DNA from: DATLYH01 sp035575035
GTDB taxonomy: Bacteria; Planctomycetota; Planctomycetia; Gemmatales; Gemmataceae
Assembly (NCBI GenBank): GCA_035575035.1
Contig: DATLYH010000252.1
Location: 1 to 39,682, forward strand
DNA: 39,682 bases
Direction: 5' to 3'
Shown: positions 22,878 to 31,659 of the stretch, piece after piece
Position numbering within the stretch: the first letter of the stretch is position 1
Layout: every line of letters begins with the position of its first letter
Translations under genes and position numbers: made by a program
The notes under the pieces: model-generated
Told to the model about the DNA's origin: nothing
Seen by the model: the letters and a program-made list of their open reading frames with translations, nothing else
Database searches by the model: none

Positions 22878-23984
22878 TCAGAACAGTCGCCGTTGGCGGT
22901 CGGGGGCGAGCAGGGCGCGCGTCAGCCGGCGCTGCGGTACGCTGACCGGATAAACGGCCAGCTCTTCCGGCCGGACCCAGCGCCCCTCGACATAGAACGC
23001 GGAGCAGAAATCGCCCGCCCGGTAACGAGCCTCAAAGCAGACCAGCGTGATGCGGTAGCGCGTGATGCCGTGCCGGATCGTAGCCAACTCGGGGCCGACC
23101 TCCGCCCGGATATCGGTCAGCTCACGCAGCAAACGAACGGCCGCCTCTTCATGGGTTTCGTCGTCGCGCAGCGGACCATGCGGGAACTCCCACAGTCCGA
23201 CCCAGCGTCCATTCGCCGGCCGTCGCACCAGCAACACTCGCCCGCCGCGGCGCACCACTGCGGCCGCCTCTTGCACCTCGATGACCTCCGGCGGCGCAGG
23301 GCGCGCGGGAATCTGGTCTTGCAGTCCGAGCCGCCGCGCCGCGCAGTGGTCCTTGAGCGGGCAGGCAGAACAGCGCGGTGACTGCGGCGTGCAGACCAGC
23401 GCCCCCAACTCCATCAGCGCCTGGTTGAATTCGCCAGCGCCCCGGCGGGGCGGCAACAGCGCTTCAGCTATCTGCCATAACCAGCGGCGGGCCGGGCCGC
23501 GGCGCGGGTCGTCACGCCGGCCGAACAACCGGCAAAGCACCCGCTGGGTGTTGGCCTCCACGATCGGCAGGCGGCGGTCGAAGGCCTGCGACAGCACGGC
23601 GGCGACGGTGTAGCGGCCCATGCCGGGGAGCCGGGCCAGCTGCGCCGGGTCGCGGGGGAATCGGCCGTTGTGCTCGGCCATCACCTGCTGGGCGGCGCGG
23701 TGCAGGTCGCGGGCCCGGCGGTAATAGCCAAGCCCCTCCCAGAGGCGGAGAACGTCTTGCTCATCGGCGGCGGCCAGATCCGCAAGGGTCGGGAAGGCCT
23801 GGAGGAAGCGCTGGAAGTAGGGGATGACCGTCGCCACCTGGGTCTGCTGGAGCATCACCTCGCTGACCCAGATGCGGTACGGGTCGCGGTCGTGCCGCCA
23901 GGGGAGGTCGCGGCGGTGGCGGGCATACCAGCGCCGTAGACGGCGCCGCAAGGATGCGACAATTTCCCCCTCGTCGGCCGCCAC
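22878..23984 (-). CDS. mutY: A/G-specific adenine glycosylase MutY
   Basis: This enzyme removes adenine mispaired with 8-oxoguanine. Using a GTG start at 23984 (AAGG upstream) it is 368 residues. WVSEVMLQQTQV at 39-50 holds the catalytic Glu (position 42), and LPGMGRYTVAAV at 119-130 is the helix-hairpin-helix. Four cysteines at 198, 205, 208 and 214 (C-x6-C-x2-C-x5-C) bind the [4Fe-4S] cluster. The C-terminus is a NUDIX-like domain for 8-oxoG recognition. The catalytic Asp of E. coli MutY (Asp138 in VDGN) is replaced by Glu143 in IVEANTQRVL. The start is uncertain, because the frame is open to 24050 without an ATG. Confidence 0.93.
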   Translation of the reverse strand: MAADEGEIVASLRRRLRRWYARHRRDLPWRHDRDPYRIWVSEVMLQQTQVATVIPYFQRFLQAFPTLADLAAADEQDVLRLWEGLGYYRRARDLHRAAQQVMAEHNGRFPRDPAQLARLPGMGRYTVAAVLSQAFDRRLPIVEANTQRVLCRLFGRRDDPRRGPARRWLWQIAEALLPPRRGAGEFNQALMELGALVCTPQSPRCSACPLKDHCAARRLGLQDQIPARPAPPEVIEVQEAAAVVRRGGRVLLVRRPANGRWVGLWEFPHGPLRDDETHEEAAVRLLRELTDIRAEVGPELATIRHGITRYRITLVCFEARYRAGDFCSAFYVEGRWVRPEELAVYPVSVPQRRLTRALLAPDRQRRLF

Positions 23985-24112
23985 GGCGCCTTCGGTGTGG
24001 GTCGGGTTAGTGTTGTACGTCGTCGGGTTTCGACAAGACACCCGGAGCAACCTCTCTGTCCCTGCCGTCCGTGCGGCTCAGGCGGCAAGCGGCGCCGCCC
24101 GGGCCTAGCGAG

Positions 24113-24757
24113 TCAGGTGCGCGGCCGGCGCATGTACTTTTGCAAGATGGCCCGAGCCGCGCTGGACGTGTCCCCTTCCATCGGGTTGGCCGGCTTCTTG
24201 GCGGCCGGCTGGGCTTCGCCTTCCTTCTTCTCCTCCCCAATGGGCAGCCGGTCCAGCACCGTGCTCCCCTCGGGTATCTCGGGGGCACCCGCGCCGGAAG
24301 ACGGGCCACCTTCGTCCACCGACAGCAGCAAGGCCGCCACTGCCTCGTCGTCAACCGGCTCGGTCGAAGGCTTGCCCGCCTCCGGCACCGGGGCCTTGGT
24401 CGGCGGCGGCGGTGTCGCTCGAGTCGCCGGCGGCGGCGTCTCCTTGCTCGCGGCAGCGCCGGCCTCGATACGGATGGCGAAAAGCAGCGGCCCGATCTTC
24501 AGGCGGTCATCAGGGCGCAGCTCGATCTCCCCCTTGATCTGGCGATCGTTGACGAAAGTCCCGTTCGTGCTGTCAAAGTCCCGAACGAACACCTTGTTGT
24601 CGCGGATCAGGATGGCACAGTGCCGTTTACTGATCGAGGCGCTGGCCGGCCGGAGATGGCATTGCGGATCCCGACCGATCAGGAACTGGGACAGGGTGAT
24701 CGGAATGATTTTGCCTTCCGACTTCCCTGGGGTCAGGACGACCAGACTTACTTTCAT
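24113..24757 (-). CDS. FHA-domain protein with disordered proline-rich tail
   Basis: This is a 214-residue protein. Residues 1-95 form a forkhead-associated domain: FLIGRDPQCHLRP near 25-37 (GR motif), SISKRHCAI near 40-48 and DSTNGTFVN near 61-69, the residues that bind phosphothreonine. The rest is rich in Pro, Ala and Glu and looks disordered; it ends in the basic KYMRRPRT. Such proteins read Ser/Thr kinase signals, which are abundant in planctomycetes. The ATG at 24757 (MKVSLVVLTP) has GAGG six bases upstream. It lies just upstream of mutY on the same strand. Confidence 0.9.
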   Translation of the reverse strand: MKVSLVVLTPGKSEGKIIPITLSQFLIGRDPQCHLRPASASISKRHCAILIRDNKVFVRDFDSTNGTFVNDRQIKGEIELRPDDRLKIGPLLFAIRIEAGAAASKETPPPATRATPPPPTKAPVPEAGKPSTEPVDDEAVAALLLSVDEGGPSSGAGAPEIPEGSTVLDRLPIGEEKKEGEAQPAAKKPANPMEGDTSSAARAILQKYMRRPRT

Positions 24758-25108
24758 GTACGACCTCGCTCCCCTACTGAAATGGACCTTCCCACGGGGG
24801 GACCGGGCCGAACCCTTCCCATCATCCCCAAGCGGTGCCTCGGAGGCATCGTCAGGGGAGAAGTTCCGACCCGTTGGGCGGGTAGCAGGTCGTGAACCGG
24901 GAGGGACCGAACCGGTCAACCTCACCCCGTCTCCCCGCCAGCGGATGGCCGGTCCGCGCTGCACGCTGCGCGGGGCCCGTCCGGCCGCCGGCCGTCCGTG
25001 CTTCCCAGGTCCCCCACCTTGCGGCGGGTCGATTTCCTGTCCGATGGGCAGTAGAATGAGCAGCGATGGAGCCCGGGACCTCCTCATTGTGGCACAGGGG
25101 CGCCCCGC
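24758..25108. other. Divergent intergenic region, no gene seen
   Basis: These 351 bp separate the FHA gene (minus) from the solute-binding lipoprotein gene (plus). Neither strand shows a credible reading frame. Promoters for both are expected, but no confident boxes are seen. Confidence 0.5.
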
Positions 25109-26584
25109 ATGCAACTAAAAAAAGTCAAGTGGCTTGCGACCCTGGCCGCCGTCCTGGCAACTGCCCTCGTGCCGGTCGGCTGCCGGCGGACCCCGCCGCT
25201 TGCCACGTCGCCGACCCGTGTTCACCAAGATGTCGTGCTGCGCGTGGCCTGTCCGGACGACCTCCCCGCTCGGATTGTCGAGTTATACGGCAAGGCCTGG
25301 GGCCGGCGCGAGGGGGCCACGGTGGAAGTGGAGCGTTACCCCCCCGGCGGCAGTCCGCCCGCGGAGGCCGATGTCTGGGTGATCGCTCCGGCCGAGTTGG
25401 GCCGCTGGGCCGACGCAGGGAAACTCCGTCCGGTGCCGGACTCCTACCTCGCCGAGAACGCCCCTTACGGCTGGAAGACCAGCCTGTTGCCGATCTACCG
25501 CGACCGGCTGCTGCGCTGGGATGGCAAGCCCTATGCCATGCCGCTGTTGGGCGAGGCCCCCCTCTGCTTTTATCGGACCGATCACTTCCGGTCTCTGGAG
25601 CAGGAACAGAAACGGAAGTTCGGCCCGCCGGCCACCTGGGAGGAGTTTGCCGAGGCGGCCGAACTTCTGTCCCAGATGAGCGGAGGCAAGCCGGTGCTGC
25701 CGCCGCTGCCCAACAGCGACGAGGAGCTCGACCGGCTCTTCTACACCGTGGCGGTCTGCTATGCCCGCCAGGCCGTCTTCGCCGACGACCCGCAACAGCC
25801 TCCCGACAACGAGACGTTCTCGTTTCACTACGACCTGGAAACGGGGCAGGCGCGAATCAACACACCCGGCTTTGTCCACGCCTTGAAGGTGTTGCAGCGG
25901 CTGCAAAAGGTCCGCGAGCCGGGCACCAGCCCCGCGCCGCCGGAAGCCTTCGCCCGGGGACGGGCCTCGCTTTGTCTGGCCGACGCCTCGTGGATCGAGC
26001 GCTTCCAGCAGGGGGAGGCCCGCGACCGCTTTGCCGTCTGCCGGGTGCCGGGCGCCGCCCACTACTTCTCGTATACCACGGGAGAACCGCGGCCATCCCC
26101 CGCCGGCAACCGGGTGCCGTATCTGGGGGCGGCCGGTTGGTTGATGGTGGTGCCGGCGAAGTCGGCCCATGCGGAGGCGGCCTTCGCCCTGCTGGCCGAC
26201 CTGAGCGGGCGAGAGGGGAGCCGCCAGATTGTCTTCAATCCGGCCTGGGGGGGCGGGGCATTTCGGCATGATCACCTCAGCGCGGCGGCCTGGAATGTCT
26301 TCGGCCTGCAAGGAGCGCCGACGCGCGACCTGGTCCAGGTCGTGAGCCAGACACTGCTTCACCCCGGCCTGCGCAATCCGCTGACGCGCCTCCGCACGCC
26401 TGATGAGCGGGAGCACCTTCGGGCGCTGGTTGCGGAGGTTCGCCCCGCCCTGCTGGAAGGCCGCGATGCTGCCGAGGCGATGGCCGCGGTGGCGCGCCGC
26501 TGGCAGGCGCTGGACGAGTCCAAGGACCTCAAGCAACGGCGGGCAGAGTATTTCCTCAACGTGGGACTGGAGCCGGAGCGCTGA
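25109..26584 (+). CDS. Extracellular solute-binding lipoprotein, ABC-importer type
   Basis: This is a 491-residue protein. A basic start MQLKKVKWLATLAAVLATAL leads to the lipobox PVGC (Cys25), so it is lipid-anchored. The body has the features of family 1/8 sugar-type binding proteins: VVLRVACPDDLPARIVELYG near 41-60, DVWVIAPAELGRW near 87-99, KPYAMPLLGEAPLCFYR and GGAFRHDHLSAAAW. It should bind a sugar or similar solute outside the membrane. No permease or ATPase gene is adjacent, so it is an orphan. Many planctomycete homologues are also orphans. The gene may act as a sensor or pair with transporters elsewhere. Start: ATG at 25109 (GGGGC upstream is weak). Confidence 0.85.
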   Translation: MQLKKVKWLATLAAVLATALVPVGCRRTPPLATSPTRVHQDVVLRVACPDDLPARIVELYGKAWGRREGATVEVERYPPGGSPPAEADVWVIAPAELGRWADAGKLRPVPDSYLAENAPYGWKTSLLPIYRDRLLRWDGKPYAMPLLGEAPLCFYRTDHFRSLEQEQKRKFGPPATWEEFAEAAELLSQMSGGKPVLPPLPNSDEELDRLFYTVAVCYARQAVFADDPQQPPDNETFSFHYDLETGQARINTPGFVHALKVLQRLQKVREPGTSPAPPEAFARGRASLCLADASWIERFQQGEARDRFAVCRVPGAAHYFSYTTGEPRPSPAGNRVPYLGAAGWLMVVPAKSAHAEAAFALLADLSGREGSRQIVFNPAWGGGAFRHDHLSAAAWNVFGLQGAPTRDLVQVVSQTLLHPGLRNPLTRLRTPDEREHLRALVAEVRPALLEGRDAAEAMAAVARRWQALDESKDLKQRRAEYFLNVGLEPER

Positions 26585-26784
26585 ACCGAGTAAATCGCAT
26601 TTGACGCGCCGCCGATCTGACCTATGTTTGAATAACCCGCCGGGAACTCCTTGATGCCTTCCCGCGAAGAGCAGCCTTCCCTGCCTGGATGTGTCGCCCG
26701 TGTCCTTTGACCCCGCTTGGCGAAGAGGAAGATCGGAAGGGGCCGGAACAGGTTGCCCCCTGGTTTAGCCAGCAAAGGGCAGCA

Positions 26785-26816
26785 AGAGGCTCGTTCCCCC
26801 TTGGGGAACGGGCCTC
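26785..26816. terminator. Bidirectional terminator-like hairpin
   Basis: AGAGGC-t-CGTTCCCC pairs with GGGGAACG-g-GCCTCT around a three-base loop. The plus-strand tail is GCCATTTATT, only moderately T-rich. It lies between the converging genes at 25109-26584 and 27014-28387 and could stop both. Confidence 0.6.
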
Positions 26817-26852
26817 TGCCATTTATTGCTCTGTCGGAAAGCCTAAGCGAAG

Positions 26853-26980
26853 GGCGAACGGTCGGTGTGAACCGGTCGGTTGACACCGGCCGCTCGCTCG
26901 ACACCAGCCGGTTGACACCGGCCGCTCGCTCGACACCGGCCGGTTGACACCGGCCGCTCGCTCGACACCGGCCGCTCGCC
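26853..26980. repeat. Tandem copies of the GGCGAGCGGCCGG palindrome family
   Basis: The unit (C)CGGTTGACACCGGCCGCTCG, followed by CTCGACAC, is repeated about four times, with palindromic GGCCGGTTGACACCGGCC cores. The same words occur at 14623-14668, 34842-34908 and, in variant form, at 39582-39682. No gene lies in 26585-27013. Confidence 0.85.
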
Positions 26981-27013
26981 GCACGCCGAGATTTCGACCG
27001 AGCACCCTTGCCG

Positions 27014-28387
27014 CTAACCGAACAGCGGCAGGATCGGCCGGCCGGCGGAGATTGGCATGGGTCGGCGGAGTTGGTCGTAAATTAGCGTCTCGGGGTCGAA
27101 GCCCAGCGCATGGAAGACGGTGGCGGTGATGTCGTCGGGGCGCACAGGATTGGCATGCGGGTAAGCGGCGGAGGCGTCGGAGGCGCCGTACACCTGGCCG
27201 CCCCGGATGCCGCCGCCAGCCATCAGCACCGTCTGGCACGGCGGCCAGTGATCACGGCCGGCATCCTTGTTGATCTTCGGCGTCCGGCCGAAGTCGCCCG
27301 TCCAGTAGACGAGCGTCTCGCTCAGCAGCCCGCGCGCCTCCAGGTCTTCCAGGAGGGCCGAGACGGTCTGGTCGGTCTGCGGCAGCCGGCTGCCCTTCAG
27401 CGTGGGGAAGTTGTCCTTGTGCGTGTCCCAGCCGCTGATGCCGCGCGAGTAGTAGACCGTCACGAAGCGCACCCCCGCCTCGACCAGCCGCCGCGCCAGC
27501 AGCACACTCTGCCCATAGGTGGTCCGTCCGTAGCGGTCGCGCAGCTTGGACGGCTCCTCATGCAGGGCGAACGCCTTCTTGGTCGCCGGCGAAGTGAGCA
27601 GGTCCACGGCCCGGGCGCGGTAGTCCTTCATCCCCCGGGCGGCCGCCTTGTCTGCCAGCCGGCTAAGGTCGTCCAACTCCTTCAGCATGGCCTGGCGGTC
27701 GCCGACACGGCGGACGTCCACATCGGGGGGTAGGGTCAGCTCGGTAACGTTGAAGTCCGGCGCGTTGGGATCGTGGAGCACCCAGAGCGGATCGTACATC
27801 TTGCCGAGGAAGCCGGCGAACTCGCCGGGCGTGCGGAACGGACCGTCGGCAATCATGGTCGGCAGCGCCACCGACGTGGGCACCTCGCGCTCGGTCTGAT
27901 CGAGGTAATCGACGATTGAGCCGGGGTGCGGGAAGTCGGTGGCCGAGGCATTCAGCGTGACGACGTTGATGAGCGGCTCACGGCCGGTCAGCGAGTAGTA
28001 CGCCCCCGGATTGTGGCTGGAACTTTTGTGATGAACGCTGCGGATCAGGGCGTACTTGTCGGCCAGGGCGGCCAGCCGCGGCAGATGTTCGGTCACCAGG
28101 ACGCCCGGCACCTTGGTGGGGATCGCCTGAAACTCGCCGCGGACCTCGGCCGGCGCGTTCGGCTTGGGGTCGAAGGTGTCTAGCTGGCTCGGTCCGCCGA
28201 ACTGGAAGAGGAGGATCACACTGCGGGCGGTGGCCTTCCGGCGAGCGCCGGCGGCGTTCGCCTCGGCCCGCAACAGCTGCGGCAGCGTCAAACCGGCCAG
28301 GCCCAGGCTGCCGACCTTGAGAAAGCACCGGCGATGCATCCGGGCCCGCAGGAAACCGGGGCAACAGATCGGGGTTCGGGGATTCAT
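27014..28387 (-). CDS. DUF1501 protein, Tat-exported
   Basis: This is a 457-residue protein of the alkaline-phosphatase/sulfatase-like fold family that is expanded in planctomycetes. RRCFLKVGSLGLAGLTL near residues 19-35 is a twin-arginine signal. The DUF1501 hallmarks follow: FQFGGPSQLDTFDPKP near 62-77, SVHHKSSSHNPGAYY, GWDTHKDNF, and GDFGRTPKIN with DAGRDHWP near the end. Homologues usually lie next to DUF1549/DUF1553 cytochrome-like genes, but none is present here. The ATG at 28387 has GGAG six bases upstream. The enzymatic role is not established. Confidence 0.93.
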   Translation of the reverse strand: MNPRTPICCPGFLRARMHRRCFLKVGSLGLAGLTLPQLLRAEANAAGARRKATARSVILLFQFGGPSQLDTFDPKPNAPAEVRGEFQAIPTKVPGVLVTEHLPRLAALADKYALIRSVHHKSSSHNPGAYYSLTGREPLINVVTLNASATDFPHPGSIVDYLDQTEREVPTSVALPTMIADGPFRTPGEFAGFLGKMYDPLWVLHDPNAPDFNVTELTLPPDVDVRRVGDRQAMLKELDDLSRLADKAAARGMKDYRARAVDLLTSPATKKAFALHEEPSKLRDRYGRTTYGQSVLLARRLVEAGVRFVTVYYSRGISGWDTHKDNFPTLKGSRLPQTDQTVSALLEDLEARGLLSETLVYWTGDFGRTPKINKDAGRDHWPPCQTVLMAGGGIRGGQVYGASDASAAYPHANPVRPDDITATVFHALGFDPETLIYDQLRRPMPISAGRPILPLFG

Positions 28388-28511
28388 CGGCATCTCCACG
28401 CAGCGAGGCAGGCAGGGGCGGGCAGCGAGGCAGGCACAAACTCGGATGGCAGGCTCCCCCCATCAAGCCCCCTCATTATGGGCAGGGCGGTGGCGGAACG
28501 CAAGCGCCTTC

Positions 28512-29450
28512 TCAGGGCGGCCCCAGAAGCCAGGGCTCCCACGGGCGGACGCTGAGGATCAGCAGAAGCATACCGAAGAAGAAGCCGAGGGCGCCGGCCC
28601 CCGCCAGCCCGAGGAACCGCCGGCGGCTGGCCGTCAGGTAGCCAAACACCGCCATGACCGCCAGCGCCGCGATCAGGCCGAGCCCCAGGCCGAAGCCCGG
28701 CAGGATCGTGAACTGCTTGCCTCTATATTCGCTCGCGGTGCTGAAGGCCTTCCAGATATAGCCAAGCATCAGGAAGAACACAATTACCCCCCAGCTGCCG
28801 GCCAGGCTACCCACGGCCGCGATCACTGCGTCGGAGTGCTCGCGCGGCAACACTTCCAGGGCGAGCAGGCCGAGGACGGCGAGGAACGCCAGCAACGCGG
28901 AGTAGACCAGCAGGGCAGGGCTGATGCCGGTAGCGGTCATCCCCCGGGCGACCCCCAGCTGCACGGCCTGGATCCATTCTCGCCCTTCCCCACGGGATGA
29001 GTCGGCGACATAGAGCCAGCGCACTTGCGGGAGGAAGCTCAAGAGCACCAGCGCCGCGATGCCGATGATCAGGGCGGTGCGGGTGCTCAGCTCCGCCATG
29101 CTGGAGCCGGCCAAGGGACCACTCGCCGGCATTGACGCCGGCTCAATCGGCCGACCCGGAAGGAGAGGGGTTACATCGGTCGGCGTCACGCGGGAATCCT
29201 CGCCTGGGGTTGCCGGCCCCTGGTCGGTGACGGCGGTCACATCCACCACGTCGTCGGTCCTCGGCCTGTCCCGGGCGGCCGGCGGGTAGCCGGGGGGTGG
29301 GCGAGGGGCGACGGGATCGCGGACAGCCGGGCTGGGGATCATCAGGGCCGAGCCGCAGGACGGGCACTTGCCCCGCTTGCCGGCGAACTCGTCCCGGACC
29401 GTGATCACCTGCCCGCAGGAAGGATTCGGGCACTGGACCCGGATGGCCAT
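28512..29450 (-). CDS. Zinc-ribbon membrane protein
   Basis: This is a 312-residue protein. The N-terminal MAIRVQCPNPSCGQVITVRD followed by GKCPSCGSAL is a zinc ribbon of the type common in planctomycete membrane proteins. A long proline/aspartate-rich linker follows to about residue 125. About five transmembrane segments then follow (for example ALIIGIAALVLLSFLP and LLVYSALLAFLAVLGLLAL). The ATG at 29450 has GGGAG six bases upstream. No function is known; it may sense or scaffold at the membrane. It ends 125 bp before the start of the DUF1501 gene on the same strand. Confidence 0.8.
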   Translation of the reverse strand: MAIRVQCPNPSCGQVITVRDEFAGKRGKCPSCGSALMIPSPAVRDPVAPRPPPGYPPAARDRPRTDDVVDVTAVTDQGPATPGEDSRVTPTDVTPLLPGRPIEPASMPASGPLAGSSMAELSTRTALIIGIAALVLLSFLPQVRWLYVADSSRGEGREWIQAVQLGVARGMTATGISPALLVYSALLAFLAVLGLLALEVLPREHSDAVIAAVGSLAGSWGVIVFFLMLGYIWKAFSTASEYRGKQFTILPGFGLGLGLIAALAVMAVFGYLTASRRRFLGLAGAGALGFFFGMLLLILSVRPWEPWLLGPP

Positions 29451-29490
29451 TGAGTACTCCCGCCGTGACACGCAGACACAATGAGTTCCA

Positions 29491-29518
29491 ATGTCTCCTT
29501 GTCTCCGTGTCTCCTTCT
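29491..29518. repeat. Octamer tandem repeat downstream of trpE
   Basis: GTCTCCTT, GTCTCCGT and GTCTCCTT follow one another in the spacer between trpE and the zinc-ribbon gene. It is a further example of the short-unit repeats seen near 8.7, 14.1 and 30.5 kb. Confidence 0.6.
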
Positions 29519-29560
29519 GGGGCTGTCCGTCTCCTCGATCCTCACGCCTCAACACGCCCG

Positions 29561-31114
29561 TCACAGCTGCGTCTCGGCCATCTCCAGGGCGCGCAACAGG
29601 CCCTTGGCCTTGTTAAGCGTCTCCTCGCGCTCCTTTTCGGGGATGCTGTCGGCGACGATGCCCGCCCCCGCCTGCAAGTAAGCAGTTTGCCCCTTGAGCA
29701 CCAGCGTCCGCAGGGCGATGCAGGTGTCCATGTTGCCGCTGAAGTCGATGTAGCCGACCGCGCCGCCGTAGGGGCCGCGACGGTGCGGCTCCAGCTCGTC
29801 GATGATCTCCATCGCCCGCACCTTTGGCGCCCCGCTGAGCGTGCCGGCCGGCAGGCAGGCCCGCAAGGCGTCGAAGGCGGTCTTGCCCGGTTGGAGCCGT
29901 CCGGTCACCGTGCTGCACAGGTGCATCACATGGCTGTAGCGCTCCACGGTCATCACATCGCTAAGCTGCACCGTGCCGTAGCGGGCCACTCGGCCGATGT
30001 CGTTGCGGCCCAGGTCCACCAACATGATGTGCTCGGCCCGTTCCTTGGGGTCAGCCAGCATCTCGGCGGCCAGACGGTTGTCCTCCTCTTCCGTCCGGCC
30101 GCGCGGCCGAGTGCCGGCCAGCGGACGGATGGTTACCAGGTCTCCTTCCACCCGCACCATGATTTCCGGCGACGAGCCGACCAGGCAGAGCGGCCCCGCC
30201 TTGAGATAGAACAGGAACGGACTGGGGTTGACCACCCGCAGCGTCCGGTAGATGTCGAACGGCCGGGCCCGGGTCTCGGTTTGCAGCCGCTGGCTGAGGA
30301 CCACTTGAAAGATGTCGCCGGCCTTGATGTATTCCTTGCATTTGCGCACGGCCGCTTCGAAATCGGCCGGCTCGAAGTTGGAACGATAGGGCAGGTGGAC
30401 CTCGCCGATGGGAGCAATATCGGTCAGCTGCAAGTCGGCCACCCCTTGTTGCAGCCGTTCCACCAGCCGATCGACGCGCTCGCAGGCCGCCTGGTAGCTC
30501 CGCCGCAGTTCTTCGTTACGGACCCCTGACCCCTGACCCCTGACCCCTGGAACGTGGGCATGGGCCACGGCCGCGATCGTCTTGGTGATATGGTCGAAGA
30601 TCACCATCCGGTCGTAGAAGGCGAAGCAAAGGTCGGGCAGGTGGCGGTCATCGGGCGGAGGATTGGGCAGCCGTTCGATGTAGCGGACCGCATCATAGGC
30701 GGCATAGCCGACCGCCCCACCGCAGAAGCGCGGCAGGCCGCTCAGGTGTGGGGCGCGGTAAGCGGCCAGCCGCTCTTCCAACAGCCGCAGCGGGTCGGGG
30801 TGCTCCAACTCCTCTGTTTGCACCGGGGCCGCTCGCGCGGCCGGTGCATCGGTCCCCGGCAGGGTGGACTGAATCTGTACCCGGCGGTCGTATGCCTGAA
30901 AGCGGAGGAAGGGGCCGGAGCCGAGGAAGCTGTACCGCCCCACCCGCTCGCCGCCGATGACGCTTTCGAACAGGAAGGACCATTCCCCTTCCTGAATCTT
31001 GCAGAAGGCGGTGACCGGCGTGAGTGTGTCGCCGATCAACTGCCGGTAGACCGGCACCAGGCTGGCATGCCGGGCCAGCTCGGCGAACTCCTCGAAGCTG
31101 GGGCGGTAGCGCAT
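29561..31114 (-). CDS. trpE: Anthranilate synthase component I
   Basis: This enzyme makes anthranilate from chorismate with ammonia or glutamine nitrogen, the first step of tryptophan synthesis. It is 517 residues. LAGTRPRGRTEEED, AEHIMLVDLGRNDIGRVARY, LPAGTLSGAPKVRAMEIIDE and LQAGAGIVADSIPEKE are the conserved chorismate-binding motifs of TrpE/PabB. The N-terminal domain (MRYRPSFEEFAELA) carries the LLESxxGGERxGRYSFLG-like feedback region, here FESVIGGERVGRYSFLG. The ATG at 31114 has GAGG upstream. No trpG or other trp gene is adjacent. The coding region contains a 30-bp heptamer repeat (30521-30550). Confidence 0.96.
   Translation of the reverse strand: MRYRPSFEEFAELARHASLVPVYRQLIGDTLTPVTAFCKIQEGEWSFLFESVIGGERVGRYSFLGSGPFLRFQAYDRRVQIQSTLPGTDAPAARAAPVQTEELEHPDPLRLLEERLAAYRAPHLSGLPRFCGGAVGYAAYDAVRYIERLPNPPPDDRHLPDLCFAFYDRMVIFDHITKTIAAVAHAHVPGVRGQGSGVRNEELRRSYQAACERVDRLVERLQQGVADLQLTDIAPIGEVHLPYRSNFEPADFEAAVRKCKEYIKAGDIFQVVLSQRLQTETRARPFDIYRTLRVVNPSPFLFYLKAGPLCLVGSSPEIMVRVEGDLVTIRPLAGTRPRGRTEEEDNRLAAEMLADPKERAEHIMLVDLGRNDIGRVARYGTVQLSDVMTVERYSHVMHLCSTVTGRLQPGKTAFDALRACLPAGTLSGAPKVRAMEIIDELEPHRRGPYGGAVGYIDFSGNMDTCIALRTLVLKGQTAYLQAGAGIVADSIPEKEREETLNKAKGLLRALEMAETQL
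30521..30550. repeat. Heptanucleotide repeat inside the trpE coding sequence
   Basis: The plus strand carries four tandem GACCCCT units. On the coding strand they give PGVRGQGSGVR, a Gly/Arg-rich linker between two conserved parts of TrpE. Twenty-eight bases are not a multiple of three, so the flanks have kept the frame. Confidence 0.9.
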
Positions 31115-31285
31115 ACAAACCTCGGTCGGGCATACTGTCTCTGGTGTACACGGTTTTCCCGCGCTTGGGAAGAGCACGAGCAGTATTTCCTCCCCTGACC
31201 GTCATCAAGCGGGTCCGATTGACGGCCTTCACCAATACTGCTATACCCAATCCGGAACATCAGTCCGGTGGAGAGGGGGGCGGTG

Positions 31286-31654
31286 ATGCGTTGCCCGAGC
31301 TGCGGTGCCGACAACCCGGCCGATGCGGCGCGGTGCGCCGGCTGTGGAACGAAGCTGGCCCGCCGGCCGCGCCGCCGAGGCGTTCCCAGTGAGAGCAACA
31401 CTCCCTTCGCCTCGGGGCCGGACTCGCGCGATCCCACCGCCCTGACCGCCTATCGCCTGAGCGTTGTCGGCCTGGTGCCGTTTTTGGGACTGGTCTTCGG
31501 GCCGCTCGGCCTGGTCCTCGGCCTCATCGCCTGGAGGAAGGAACGCTCGCAAGGAGGCCCGGCGGTCGCCGCCGTCATCCTCGGTTCCCTCGCCGCGCTG
31601 ACCAACTGGGCCGGCCTGATCCTGATGCTGGTCGGACTGCACTCCCGCTCCTAG
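31286..31654 (+). CDS. Small zinc-ribbon membrane protein
   Basis: This is a 122-residue protein. MRCPSCGADNPADAARCAGC is a C-x2-C...C-x2-C zinc ribbon. A basic linker follows (RRPRRRG), then two hydrophobic segments (VVGLVPFLGLVFGPLGLVLG and AAVILGSLAALTNWAGLILM) forming a DUF4190-like membrane hairpin. The ATG at 31286 has GAGGGGGG upstream. It is divergent from trpE and convergent with the gene at 31660. It belongs to a type of small planctomycete proteins of unknown function. Confidence 0.8.
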   Translation: MRCPSCGADNPADAARCAGCGTKLARRPRRRGVPSESNTPFASGPDSRDPTALTAYRLSVVGLVPFLGLVFGPLGLVLGLIAWRKERSQGGPAVAAVILGSLAALTNWAGLILMLVGLHSRS

Positions 31655-31659
31655 GGTGG

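Noticed and set aside
26853..26980. Possible CRISPR array
   Set aside because: Units are about 28 bp and nearly contiguous, with no unique spacers of constant length, and they recur singly elsewhere as palindromes. This is a tandem palindromic repeat.
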